From Anaerolineales bacterium (lineage in GTDB: Bacteria > Chloroflexota > Anaerolineae > Anaerolineales > UBA11579): DNA of 64,000 nucleotides. The stretch covers positions 299,909 to 363,908 of the forward strand of contig JAHCII010000001.1 of NCBI GenBank assembly GCA_026129305.1. Direction: 5' to 3'. Shown in pieces: positions 41,984 to 50,199 of the stretch. Below the pieces are notes generated by a model, which did not search any database, had not been told where the DNA came from, and worked only from the letters and a program-made list of their open reading frames with translations. Every line of letters starts with the position of its first letter. Positions within the stretch are counted from its first letter, which is position 1. The position numbers and the translations under genes are program-made.

Positions 41984-43468
41984 ATGTGTGGAATCGCCGG
42001 TGTATATGGCGAACAATCCCCAGACCAAGTCAATCGAATGCTCACAAAACTTGCCCATCGAGGTCCAGATGGGCAAGGCCTAAAAAACCTGCCAAAAGGA
42101 ACACTGGGTCACACCCGCTTGGCTATTTTGGATGTGGATGGGGGACACCAGCCGATGGAGGCAGGTGGAAGCTGGATCACTTTTAATGGCGAAATCTACA
42201 ATTATCGCCAGTTAGCCGTCAAACATCTTCAAGGTGTCTCGCTAAAGACCACTAGCGACACCGAGGTAATTCTGCACTTGTACAAGAAATTTGGCCCCAC
42301 CTGTGTGGAGCTGCTTGACGGCATGTTTGCCTTTGCCATTTTGGATGGGAATGAATTGTTCATGGCACGCGACCCATTGGGCATCAAATCACTCTATTGC
42401 GGCCGTCACAATGGCGCGCTTTACTTCGCTTCAGAAATCAAAGCGCTGGCCGAAGCAACCGATCACATCCGTGAATTCCCCGCGGGGCACTGGTATCACT
42501 CCCGGCAGGGTTGGCAAGCGTATTATCAAATTGCTCCAACCCATTTGAAGATTGAAACGCAAGCTAGTGCAGCGGAAGCCATCAGGGAGGTGTTGGGCGA
42601 GGCGGTCCAAAAACGCCTGCTGGCCGATGTGCCCGTAGGGATTAGCCTGAGCGGAGGGTTAGATAGCAGCATCGTTGCCCTGTTGGCCAAACAGAGCGAT
42701 GAGCCTCTGCACTCTTTTGCCGTGGGCATGCCAGGCAGCCCGGACTTAGCCGCGGCAGAACAGGTGGCGGCTGAACTCAATACCATCCATCATCAGCGCA
42801 CTTATTCCAACGCGGATATGCTACGCGTGCTGCCGGAGGTGCTTTATCACCTCGAATCGTTTGACCCGGCGTTGGTGCGCTCGGCCATCCCGAATTACTT
42901 TCTGGCCGAAATGGCTGCCGAGCACGTCAAAGTCATCCTAACCGGCGAAGGAGCCGATGAAATTTACGCTGGTTATGACTATTTGCGAGACTATCAAAAC
43001 CCCGACCTGCTACAGCAGGAGATGGTAGATATTACGGCAGCGCTGCACAACACCAACCTGCAGCGTGCCGACCGGATCGCCATGGCTCACGGCTTGGAAG
43101 CGCGTGTGCCCTTTCTGGATGTAGAGTCTGTAGCTCTAGGCCTGGGGCTACCCGCCGAATGGAAGGTCCATGAGGACAAGCAAGCCAAATTCTTGTTGCG
43201 CCAGGCGTTTGAGGATGACTTACCCAATGAAATCGTCAACCGGCGCAAACAAAAATTCTCACAAGGCGCTGGTTCATCAGAGGCTTTGGTGAATCTGTTC
43301 GAGCAACAGATCTCGGACGAGGTTTTCGAGGCAGAGCGCGGTCACCTCTTGCATGAATGGAACTACGCATTGCCCAACAAAGAAGCCCTGTACTATTTGC
43401 GTCTGCTTCGGGAGGAATTCAAAGAAGAGTGGATTTTCCCTTCGATGGGTAGCAGTCGAAGCCTATAA
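41984..43468 (+). CDS. asnB: Asparagine synthetase (glutamine-hydrolysing)
   Basis: A 494-residue class II amidotransferase making asparagine from aspartate, ATP and glutamine. The N-terminal nucleophile Cys2 (MCGIAGVYG), glutaminase residues AHRGPDGQG and FNGEIYNY, and the PP-loop SLSGGLDSSIVALLAKQ are all intact. It also has ILTGEGADEIYAGYDYL and EARVPFLD. It is shorter than E. coli AsnB (554), resembling plant-type/short AsnB. An ideal AGGAGG lies 7 nt before the ATG. Its codon use is less GC-rich than its neighbours. Terminator follows directly. Confidence 0.93.
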   Translation: MCGIAGVYGEQSPDQVNRMLTKLAHRGPDGQGLKNLPKGTLGHTRLAILDVDGGHQPMEAGGSWITFNGEIYNYRQLAVKHLQGVSLKTTSDTEVILHLYKKFGPTCVELLDGMFAFAILDGNELFMARDPLGIKSLYCGRHNGALYFASEIKALAEATDHIREFPAGHWYHSRQGWQAYYQIAPTHLKIETQASAAEAIREVLGEAVQKRLLADVPVGISLSGGLDSSIVALLAKQSDEPLHSFAVGMPGSPDLAAAEQVAAELNTIHHQRTYSNADMLRVLPEVLYHLESFDPALVRSAIPNYFLAEMAAEHVKVILTGEGADEIYAGYDYLRDYQNPDLLQQEMVDITAALHNTNLQRADRIAMAHGLEARVPFLDVESVALGLGLPAEWKVHEDKQAKFLLRQAFEDDLPNEIVNRRKQKFSQGAGSSEALVNLFEQQISDEVFEAERGHLLHEWNYALPNKEALYYLRLLREEFKEEWIFPSMGSSRSL

Positions 43469-43471
43469 ACT

Positions 43472-43498
43472 AAAAAGCGAGGCATTGCCTCGCTTTTT
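43472..43498. terminator. Bidirectional Rho-independent terminator
   Basis: AAAAAGCGAGGC/GCCTCGCTTTTT, 12 bp, ATT loop, between convergent asnB and slyD. Confidence 0.92.
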
Positions 43499-43511
43499 TA
43501 GGGGCGCGGTT

Positions 43512-44003
43512 TTAATGATGATGGCCACCGTGCGAATGCACGTGCCCGTGGGCGATTTCTTCAGCGGTGGCCGGGCGCACGTCGACGACCTTGACCTCGA
43601 AGTGCAGTTCCTTGCCCGCCAGCGGGTGGTTGAAGTCCATGGTCACGCTCTCGTCGCCAATGGCGACAATGCGCCCATACAGGTCATTGCCTTCCGCGTC
43701 TTTGAGCTCCAGTTCCATGTCCATTTCCGGGGTGACGTCTTCTGGGAACTCACTCAGCGGCACTTCATCAAAGGCGTCCTCATCGACTGCGCCATAGCCT
43801 TCCTCGGCCGAGACCTTGACCGTCTTGTTCTCGCCGACTTTCATGCCGTCCAGCTGGCTTTCCAACCCGCTGATGATGTTGCGGTGGCCCTGCAGGAATT
43901 CGATCGCATCCTGTTCGTCCGCCATGTCAATGATTTCGCCGTCCACGGTCAGGGTGTAAGCCAGTTTGACCACGGTGTCTTTCGCCACAATATTGTCTGC
44001 CAT
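43512..44003 (-). CDS. slyD: FKBP-type peptidyl-prolyl isomerase SlyD
   Basis: A 163-residue proline isomerase/chaperone. The FKBP fold is split by the insert-in-flap domain (about residues 70-125), as in SlyD: VVKLAYTLTVDGEIID, ISGLESQLDGMKVGENKTVKV, then NHPLAGKELHFEVKVVDVRPA. The C-terminal tail HGHVHSHGGHHH is His-rich and probably binds Ni or Zn. It is monocistronic. Confidence 0.95.
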   Translation of the reverse strand: MADNIVAKDTVVKLAYTLTVDGEIIDMADEQDAIEFLQGHRNIISGLESQLDGMKVGENKTVKVSAEEGYGAVDEDAFDEVPLSEFPEDVTPEMDMELELKDAEGNDLYGRIVAIGDESVTMDFNHPLAGKELHFEVKVVDVRPATAEEIAHGHVHSHGGHHH

Positions 44004-44052
44004 TGTTGAATCCTTTCGCGGCTTGCTGGCCGCACCCGCGATTCTAACAGCC

Positions 44053-44739
44053 TTAACTCAATAGCTGCCCGATCAGTACCAGCAACCCGGCGGCCAAGGC
44101 CCAGGGCAGCACCCGTCCCAACCAGATGGCGCTTTGCAACATCCAGCGCTCATTGATCCTCGGAAAAGCGGTTTCTGGAATTGGCGTACCGAGGAAGGCG
44201 CACAGTGGTTCCCAGCCTTGGCGCACATCAAAGATAAGCAGCCGGTCTGCGGGCACATGGCGTTTCACGTCTTCAATGTGCTCGTCAAAACGGGCAATTG
44301 CATAGTTACGTTCTCCAAACCGGCCGTGGAAGAGGCGCTCCCAAACGGTGGCAGTCACCATCCGATAAAATCCACGATAGGGCGGCAGCAGACGGGTCAG
44401 CCAGTGCGGCAAGGCAGCGCCCTTATAGATCGTTTCCCGGGTGCTCTCATACCAGCCTTGTGGGTCGCGGACGCTGAGGATGACCTTGGCCTTGGGGAAG
44501 GCAACCAACAGTTCTTTGTAGAAGCCAGCCAGAGGATAATCCAGCCCGGCCGGGTAGCCGCCCAGGAAGGCGGGCCAATCCACCGGCTGGCCATCGGCGG
44601 CGGCCTGCCAAGTGGCGATGTGGCTGGGGTGCTGCAGTACCTCCAGCATGTGATAGCAGGGGGCGTAGCCCAGTTGTTCCAGGGCGGCCTTGAGCGAGAG
44701 TGTCCCTGTGCGGCCGAAACCGGCTCCGATGATTTGCAT
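44053..44739 (-). CDS. Sulfotransferase-family P-loop protein
   Basis: A 228-residue protein of the Sulfotransfer_4 type. The phosphosulfate-binding loop is GAGFGRTGTLSLKAAL and the 3'-phosphate region is KVILSVRDPQGWYESTRETIY. The C-terminus ends in a hydrophobic helix (LPWALAAGLLVLIGQLL), so it may be membrane-attached. ATG 44739 is chosen: TAGAAT (44747-44752) is 7 nt upstream and overlaps an alternative ATG at 44748. The acceptor is unknown. Confidence 0.85.
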   Translation of the reverse strand: MQIIGAGFGRTGTLSLKAALEQLGYAPCYHMLEVLQHPSHIATWQAAADGQPVDWPAFLGGYPAGLDYPLAGFYKELLVAFPKAKVILSVRDPQGWYESTRETIYKGAALPHWLTRLLPPYRGFYRMVTATVWERLFHGRFGERNYAIARFDEHIEDVKRHVPADRLLIFDVRQGWEPLCAFLGTPIPETAFPRINERWMLQSAIWLGRVLPWALAAGLLVLIGQLLS

Positions 44740-44862
44740 GTTCGCCATTCTACGCTAGCCGTTTGTCCAAGGCCACCTACCCGAATGGCGGATGTCTCAA
44801 ATTATCGAAAGCTATAAACTGATATTGAAACGCAACCCTATCTGTTAGTCTTAAGGAGGACT

Positions 44863-45849
44863 ATGTCAAAGAATACTGAGTTACATACCTTGTCCAATGC
44901 CCTGAGCGCCGCGGTAGAAGCGGCCGGGGCTTCCGTGGTCAGCGTGGCTGCCCGCCGGCGTATCCCCGCCAGCGGCGTGGTCATTCGCCCCGGGATCGTC
45001 CTGACCGCCAGCCATGTGGTGCAGGAAGACGAAATCCGCGTGACCCTGCCCGACGGCCAGGAACTGGCCGCCGAGCTGCTGGGCCGCGACCCAGGCACTG
45101 ACCTGGCCGTGCTGAAGCTGGCCGAAGAAGCCGGCCAGCCAGCACAAACCGCCGCCGCCCAAGTGGGCCAGCTGGCTTTGGCGCTGGGCCGTCCGGGCAA
45201 CAGCGTACAAGCCAGCTTGGGCATCGTCAGCGCGGCAGGTGGCCCGGTGCCACTGCGCCGTGGCGGCGTGCTTCAAGCCTACCTGCGCACAGACGCAGTG
45301 CCTTACCCCGGTTTCTCCGGCGGCCCGTTGGTGGACGTCGAAGGCCGCGTCCTGGGCATCAACACCTCGGGCCTGGGCTGGGGCGCCGGGCTGACCATCC
45401 CGGCCGAACAGGCCTGGCAAATCGCCGCCTCCATTGAGGAGCACGGCGGTATCAAGCGCGGTTTCCTGGGTCTGCGCAGCCAGCTGGTGGAGCTTTCCGC
45501 CGAGGCGCGCAAGGCGCTGGGCCGTGAACAAGCGGCTGGTTTGCTGGTGATCAATGTCGAGGATGAGAGCCCGGCAGCGGCGGCCGGCCTGATCGTGGGT
45601 GACGTGCTCACTGGTCTGGGCGACCAACCCGTGGAGGACCACGACGACCTGATGCTGCATCTCAATCAGACCGCCGGCCAGGCCAGCACACTGGATGTAC
45701 TGCGCGGCGGCCAGCCGCAATCCCTGTCGGTCACTGTCGGTGAGCAGGTCTGGGAAGGCAAGCATCGCCGTCGCGGCCGCCGCTTTGGCTTCGGCGGGCA
45801 TCGTCACGGGCATCACGAGAAGAAGCATGGCCGGGGGCGCAAGCGCTAA
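44863..45849 (+). CDS. HtrA-like serine protease without signal peptide
   Basis: A 328-residue S1C protease with one PDZ domain. The triad is His in LTASHVVQ, Asp in GTDLAVLKL and Ser in YPGFSGGPLVD. The PDZ domain spans about 195-290 (GFLGLRSQLVEL...PAAAAGLIVGDVLTGLGDQPVEDHDDLM). Unlike most DegP/HtrA proteins it has no signal peptide or membrane helix, so it should be cytoplasmic. The C-terminal 30 residues are Arg/His/Lys-rich (KHRRRGRRFGFGGHRHGHHEKKH). AAGGAGG precedes the ATG. The LuxR-type gene follows after 75 bp. Confidence 0.88.
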   Translation: MSKNTELHTLSNALSAAVEAAGASVVSVAARRRIPASGVVIRPGIVLTASHVVQEDEIRVTLPDGQELAAELLGRDPGTDLAVLKLAEEAGQPAQTAAAQVGQLALALGRPGNSVQASLGIVSAAGGPVPLRRGGVLQAYLRTDAVPYPGFSGGPLVDVEGRVLGINTSGLGWGAGLTIPAEQAWQIAASIEEHGGIKRGFLGLRSQLVELSAEARKALGREQAAGLLVINVEDESPAAAAGLIVGDVLTGLGDQPVEDHDDLMLHLNQTAGQASTLDVLRGGQPQSLSVTVGEQVWEGKHRRRGRRFGFGGHRHGHHEKKHGRGRKR

Positions 45850-45889
45850 TGCGCTCCCCTGGCCGGCGCTTCCCCACTTTGACCCCATC

Positions 45890-45934
45890 CCTCAGCCATC
45901 AGGGGCAGGAGGCCCTGTCCTCTGATGGCTGAGG
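45890..45934 (+). promoter_or_regulatory. Hairpin covering ribosome site and start codon of the LuxR-type gene
   Basis: CCTCAGCCATCAG (45890-45902) pairs perfectly with CTGATGGCTGAGG (45922-45934), which contains the ATG at 45925. Inside, GGGCAGG pairs with CCTGTCC and AGGAGG lies at the loop (45907-45912). The start codon would be sequestered. Confidence 0.7.
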
Positions 45935-46560
45935 CGTCAGCCGCCATCCAGGTCGCCATTCTGGCGCCCACCCCGGCGCTGCGCAGCGGTTTGCGCGCCT
46001 TGCTGGCCGCCAGCGAAGATATCGATATCTTCGCTGAGGCGGCCGTGGCCGAGCAACTGTCGCTGCTGGACGATGTGGATGTGCTCGTGTTGTCTGGCGG
46101 CGAGAACGCCTTGCCAGACCTGCGGCCCTGGCTGGAAGAGTTGGAGACGCCCGCCGGTCTGGTGATGCTCAACGAGGAGCCCCGCGCGGCCCGCAGCCTG
46201 GCAAGCCTGCCGCTGCGGGCCTGGGGCATACTCTCCGCCGAAGCCAGCGAAGAGGAATTGCTGGCCGCCGTGCAGGCCGTGCATCACGGTCTGCTGGCCG
46301 GTGCGCCGCAATTCTTGCAGCCGCTCCTGGGGACGCCGCCCGAGGCGGACGAAGACCTGGTCGAGGAGCTGAGCGAACGTGAGGGTCAGGTGCTGCAACT
46401 TCTCGCCGAAGGCTTGCCCAACAAGCAAATTGCGCTGGAACTGGGCATCAGCGAACATACCGCCAAGTTCCACGTCTCGGCGATCTATGCCAAGCTGGGC
46501 GTCACCAACCGGACAGAGGCGCTGCGGCGCGGGGCGCGCCTGGGCTTGATCACCCTCTAG
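45925..46560 (+). CDS. LuxR-family regulator with degenerate receiver domain
   Basis: A 211-residue NarL/FixJ-like protein. The C-terminal HTH is intact (LSEREGQVLQLLAEGLPNKQIALELGISEHTAKFHVSAIYAKLGVTNRTEALRRGARLGLI). The N-terminal receiver fold lacks its active residues. The acidic pair is AP (VAILAPTPALRSGLRALL), the phospho-Asp position is Ser (DVLVLSGG) and the conserved Lys position is Ser (GILSAEAS). It is therefore probably controlled other than by phosphorylation. Its start codon is inside a long hairpin. It lies between HtrA-like and PPOX genes. Confidence 0.87.
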   Translation: MAEASAAIQVAILAPTPALRSGLRALLAASEDIDIFAEAAVAEQLSLLDDVDVLVLSGGENALPDLRPWLEELETPAGLVMLNEEPRAARSLASLPLRAWGILSAEASEEELLAAVQAVHHGLLAGAPQFLQPLLGTPPEADEDLVEELSEREGQVLQLLAEGLPNKQIALELGISEHTAKFHVSAIYAKLGVTNRTEALRRGARLGLITL

Positions 46561-46568
46561 GAGCAGGC

Positions 46569-46916
46569 ATGTTTACCCAAACCGAACTGGAGTACATTCG
46601 TTCGCAGAAGCTGGCCCGCATTGGCACCGCCTCTGTGGAAGGCCGCCCGGATGTGGCGGCAGTGGCCTTCGATTTCGACGGGGAATACTTTTACATCAGC
46701 GGTTACGTTAACCAACGCACGCACAAGTACCGCAACACCAAGGCCAACCCGCGCGCTTCGCTGGTTATCGACGACCTGGCCAGTGAACGGCCCTGGAAGC
46801 CGCGCGGCATCAAGCTGTTCGCCTCAGTGGACTTTGTGCAGCGCAGCGGCTATGTTGGCGAAAAGGAATACCTGCGCCTAAAGCCACTGCGCAAGCATGC
46901 TTGGGGGTTGGAATAG
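46569..46916 (+). CDS. PPOX-class flavin/F420-dependent oxidoreductase
   Basis: A 115-residue split-barrel protein of the pyridoxamine-phosphate-oxidase-like class: LARIGTASVEGRPDVAAVAFDFDGEYFYISGY, then KYRNTKANPRASLVIDD. The short size and RGIKLFASVDFVQR point to the F420/FMN-dependent PPOX group seen in Actinobacteria and Chloroflexi. It starts 8 bp after the LuxR-type gene. It is slightly short at the C-terminus compared with typical ~130-residue members, but no frameshift is evident. Confidence 0.85.
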   Translation: MFTQTELEYIRSQKLARIGTASVEGRPDVAAVAFDFDGEYFYISGYVNQRTHKYRNTKANPRASLVIDDLASERPWKPRGIKLFASVDFVQRSGYVGEKEYLRLKPLRKHAWGLE

Positions 46917-46968
46917 CATTGCTGAATGTTTGTTGTGCATCCAGGGTTTATTCATAGGAGGAATACAT

Positions 46969-47016
46969 TTGAATAGAAAAATGAACTTTAATCATTGTCA
47001 TATGGGGGCTTACTAA
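46969..47016 (+). CDS. Leader peptide of the ABC exporter
   Basis: A 15-codon ORF, MNRKMNFNHCHMGAY, with a TTG start. A perfect AGGAGG (46956-46961) lies 7 nt upstream. Its TAA overlaps the ABC exporter ATG by one base (TAATG, 47014-47018). The exporter itself has no other good ribosome site, so its translation is likely coupled to this peptide. The function as a regulatory leader is inferred. Confidence 0.6.
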   Translation: MNRKMNFNHCHMGAY

Positions 47017-48893
47017 TGTACGGCATGCGCCGTATGCTGCGCTACGAGGATGTGCCCGGCGGCACCAAGCTGGACCGGGAACTGTTGCGCCGCGTCTGGG
47101 CTTACGCCAAACCTTACCTGGGACGCCTGTCCTGGATGTTGGTGGCGATCGTGCTGGTCTCGCTGATCGAGTTGGTGCCGCCGCTACTGTACCGGGACCT
47201 GTTCGATACGGTATTGCCCAACCGGGACTACAACCGACTGACCCTGCTGGGCTTGCTGATGCTGGCTGTACCTTTGTTGAGCAGTGTGATTGGTCTGGGC
47301 CAGCGCTACCTCAGCGCCCAGATCGGTGAGGGTGTCATCTTCGACCTGCGCCAGGGCATGTACGACCACCTGCAGCGCATGGGCCTGCGCTTTTTCACCA
47401 ATACCAAATCCGGCGTGATCATCTCGCGCTTTGAAGAAGACGTGGTCGGCGCGCAAAATGCCATCACCGGCACGCTGCCCAGCCTGCTGACCAACGGCGT
47501 CACCTTGCTCAGCACCCTGGCGGTCATGCTGGCCATCGAGTGGCGCCTGACCCTGATGGCGGTTGTGGCTGTGCCGCTTTTTCTGCTGCCCGCCCGCCGG
47601 GTCAGCCGCATTTTGCGCGACATTCGCCGCCAGGCAATGGACTATAACGCCCAAATGTCCACCATCGTGGGCGAGACGCTCAGCATCAGCGGCGCCTTGC
47701 TTTCCAAGACCTTTGGTCGCCAACCGGAGGAGCGCGAGCGCTATCGCCAGAACAACGAGAATGTGCGCAGCACCGGCTTGCGCCGCGCATTGATCGGCCG
47801 TTTGTTCTCCATGTGGTTGGAACTGGCCGGCACGATCGGCATGGTGCTCATCTTCTGGGGCGGCGGCTATTTCGTGCTGCAGGGCACCATCAGCTCTGGC
47901 AGCATTGTCGCTTTTGTCGCCTACATCTTTAGCTTGTACGGGCCAATCGCATCGCTGTCCAACCTGCAGGTGGAATTCGCCACCTCGATGGTCAGCTTTG
48001 AGCGCGTCTTCGAATTTTTGGATATGCCGATCGAGATCCAAGACAAACCCAACGCACTCACGCCGGCCAGTGTGAAAGGCGATATTCGTTTTGAGAATGT
48101 TTCCTTCAGCTATCTGGACGAGAAAGAGCTCGCCAAACTGGATGAGCGCAGTCAAGACGACAATCAAGTCGTGGTGCCCACCCGCAGCCAGGCGCTTCGC
48201 GATATCAGCTTTCACATCCAGCCTGGGCAGCTCGCCGCTCTGGTTGGTCCCAGCGGCGCGGGCAAAACCACGGCCACCTACCTGCTGCCGCGTCTCTATG
48301 ACCCGAACCAGGGCCGTATTCTGCTGGACGGCAATGACCTGCGCGATCTGAAGCAGGAATGGCTGGCGCACCAGATCGGCGTGGTCACGCAGGAGAGCTA
48401 CCTGTTCCACGATACGGTGCGTGCCAACCTGCTTTACGCCCGCCCGGAGGCGACCCAGGCTGAGTTGGAAGCCGCCGCCAAGGCGGCCAACATCCACGAC
48501 ATGATCGCCGGCCTGCCCAACGGCTACGACACCATCGTGGGGGAGCGCGGCTACCGCATGAGCGGCGGCGAAAAGCAGCGCCTTTCCATCGCCCGCGTGA
48601 TCCTTAAAGACCCGCGCATTCTCATTCTGGACGAGGCCACCTCGCACCTCGACTCGCAGTCGGAGGCGCTAATTCAAGCCGCGCTGGAACCGCTGATGAG
48701 TGGCCGCACCAGTCTGGTCATCGCCCACCGCTTGTCCACCATCCTGGCAGCGGATGTTATCCTGGTGCTGAAGGACGGCCGCCTGGTGGAGCAGGGCACC
48801 CACGCCGAGCTGCTGGCCTTGGATGGCCTGTACGCCGACCTGTACGAGACCCAGTTCCGCCATACCCAAACAGAACAGACGCCTGCCGTTTAG
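47016..48893 (+). CDS. ABC exporter, fused permease and ATPase
   Basis: A 625-residue half-transporter of the MsbA/BmrA/multidrug type that acts as a dimer. Six membrane helices lie in residues ~30-320. The ATPase has Walker A VGPSGAGKTTATYL, Q-loop VVTQESYLFHDTV, signature MSGGEKQRLSIAR, Walker B ILILDEATSHLD and H-loop VIAHRLST. A ~25-residue insertion (LDEKELAKLDERSQDDNQVVVPTRSQ) lies before Walker A. The start at 47016 overlaps a leader-peptide stop. The substrate is unknown, possibly a drug or lipid. Confidence 0.93.
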   Translation: MYGMRRMLRYEDVPGGTKLDRELLRRVWAYAKPYLGRLSWMLVAIVLVSLIELVPPLLYRDLFDTVLPNRDYNRLTLLGLLMLAVPLLSSVIGLGQRYLSAQIGEGVIFDLRQGMYDHLQRMGLRFFTNTKSGVIISRFEEDVVGAQNAITGTLPSLLTNGVTLLSTLAVMLAIEWRLTLMAVVAVPLFLLPARRVSRILRDIRRQAMDYNAQMSTIVGETLSISGALLSKTFGRQPEERERYRQNNENVRSTGLRRALIGRLFSMWLELAGTIGMVLIFWGGGYFVLQGTISSGSIVAFVAYIFSLYGPIASLSNLQVEFATSMVSFERVFEFLDMPIEIQDKPNALTPASVKGDIRFENVSFSYLDEKELAKLDERSQDDNQVVVPTRSQALRDISFHIQPGQLAALVGPSGAGKTTATYLLPRLYDPNQGRILLDGNDLRDLKQEWLAHQIGVVTQESYLFHDTVRANLLYARPEATQAELEAAAKAANIHDMIAGLPNGYDTIVGERGYRMSGGEKQRLSIARVILKDPRILILDEATSHLDSQSEALIQAALEPLMSGRTSLVIAHRLSTILAADVILVLKDGRLVEQGTHAELLALDGLYADLYETQFRHTQTEQTPAV

Positions 48894-48910
48894 GCAGGCG
48901 TCTGCCTTGC
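48882..48910. other. Inverted repeat over the ABC exporter stop codon
   Basis: CAGACGCCTGCC and GGCAGGCGTCTG arms around GTTTA, which includes the stop codon. There is no T-run. It may be a processing or termination hairpin before tmk. Confidence 0.5.
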
Positions 48911-48925
48911 GGTACACTTCACGGC

Positions 48926-49546
48926 ATGTTCATCACCCTGGAAGGCCCGGAGGGCAGCGGCAAAACCACCCAGGTGCCTTTGCTGGCAGATTTTCTGCGC
49001 GGCCGGGGTCACCGGGTTCTGACCACGCGTGAGCCAGGCGGCACGCCGATCGGCGACCAGATCCGCCAGGTGCTTTTCAGCCTGGACAACAAAGCCATGC
49101 ACCCGCGCAGCGAGATCCTGCTCTTTCAGGCTTCGCGGGCCCAACTGGTCGAGACGGTCATTCGTCCCGCCCTGGCCGAGGGCCAGCTGGTGTTGTGTGA
49201 CCGTTACGCGGACAGCACCCTGGCCTACCAAGGCTATGGGCATGGTGTGGATCTGGGCGCTCTGCGTGAGATCATCCACTTTGCCACTGGCGGCTTGCAG
49301 CCTGACCTGACCATCTTTCTCGACATTCAAGTAGAGGAAGGCCTGCGCCGCCGTGACCAGGGCGGCGACTGGAACCGACTGGACGATTACCAGCTGGATT
49401 TCCACCGCCGGGTGCGCGCCGGCTATCTGGAGCTGATTGCCGCAGAGCCGGACCGCTGGCTGGTGATTAACGCCGCCCAGCCGCCGGACGCAGTGGCCGC
49501 CGCTCTGCAAGGCGCTCTGCAGCAAAGGCTGCCGTTGTTGGGCTAA
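48926..49546 (+). CDS. tmk: Thymidylate kinase
   Basis: A 206-residue dTMP kinase. The P-loop is LEGPEGSGKTTQVPLL, the DR motif is CDRYADSTLAYQGYG and the TREPGGTPIG segment is intact. The LID is short, with RRRDQGGDW. TACACT at 48913-48918 is 7 nt before the ATG without a ribosome site. gmk follows after 29 bp. Confidence 0.96.
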   Translation: MFITLEGPEGSGKTTQVPLLADFLRGRGHRVLTTREPGGTPIGDQIRQVLFSLDNKAMHPRSEILLFQASRAQLVETVIRPALAEGQLVLCDRYADSTLAYQGYGHGVDLGALREIIHFATGGLQPDLTIFLDIQVEEGLRRRDQGGDWNRLDDYQLDFHRRVRAGYLELIAAEPDRWLVINAAQPPDAVAAALQGALQQRLPLLG

Positions 49547-49575
49547 TAGCCAGCTTTTATAATGAGGAAGCGCGT

Positions 49576-50199
49576 ATGACTGACCACACTCTTGAATTCG
49601 GCCCCGCGCAGGCGCCTTTGCTAATCATCATTTCCGGCCCGTCTGGCGTCGGCAAGGACAGCGTGCTGCAGCGCATGAAGGACCGCGACCTGCCATTCCA
49701 CTTTGTGGTCACGGCCACCACCCGGCCCCCGCGCCCCGAAGAGCAGGAAGGGGTGGATTACATCTTTGTGGGCCGTGAAGAATTTGCCCACATGATCGAC
49801 CAGAACGAATTGCTTGAATACGCCCTGGTCTACGGCGACTACAAAGGCATCCCCAAGGCACAGGTGCGCAAAGCCCTGCAAAGCGGCAAAGATGTGGTGA
49901 TGCGCGTGGACGTGCAAGGCGCCGCCACCGTGCGCAAGATCTCGCCCGAGGCCATTCTGATCTTCCTCACCACCGCCAGCGAAGAAGAACTGGTTCAACG
50001 CCTGGAGAATCGCAAAACCGAGAGCTCTGAAGACCTTAAGCTGCGCATCGCCACCGCCCGTCAGGAATTCAAGCGCATCGCCGAGTTCGATTACATTGTG
50101 GTCAACCGTGACAATGCCCTGGACGAAACGGTGGACGTGATCAAAGCCATCATCGACGCTGAACACCACCGCGTCCAGCCAAGACGGGTCAATCTGTGA
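49576..50199 (+). CDS. gmk: Guanylate kinase
   Basis: A 207-residue GMP kinase. The P-loop is ISGPSGVGKDSVLQ; the GMP-binding parts are TATTRPPRPEEQEGVDYIFVGREEF and EYALVYGDYKGIPKAQV, and the Arg-rich lid is SEEELVQRLENRKTESSEDLKLRI. Its TATAAT (49558-49563) is followed by GAGGAAG and the ATG. The stop overlaps the GTG of the rhomboid gene (50196-50199). Confidence 0.97.
   Translation: MTDHTLEFGPAQAPLLIIISGPSGVGKDSVLQRMKDRDLPFHFVVTATTRPPRPEEQEGVDYIFVGREEFAHMIDQNELLEYALVYGDYKGIPKAQVRKALQSGKDVVMRVDVQGAATVRKISPEAILIFLTTASEEELVQRLENRKTESSEDLKLRIATARQEFKRIAEFDYIVVNRDNALDETVDVIKAIIDAEHHRVQPRRVNL

Noticed and set aside
44262..44274. GTTTCACGTC as a third parS site
   Set aside because: Only one half of the palindrome is present and it lies in ordinary coding sequence.
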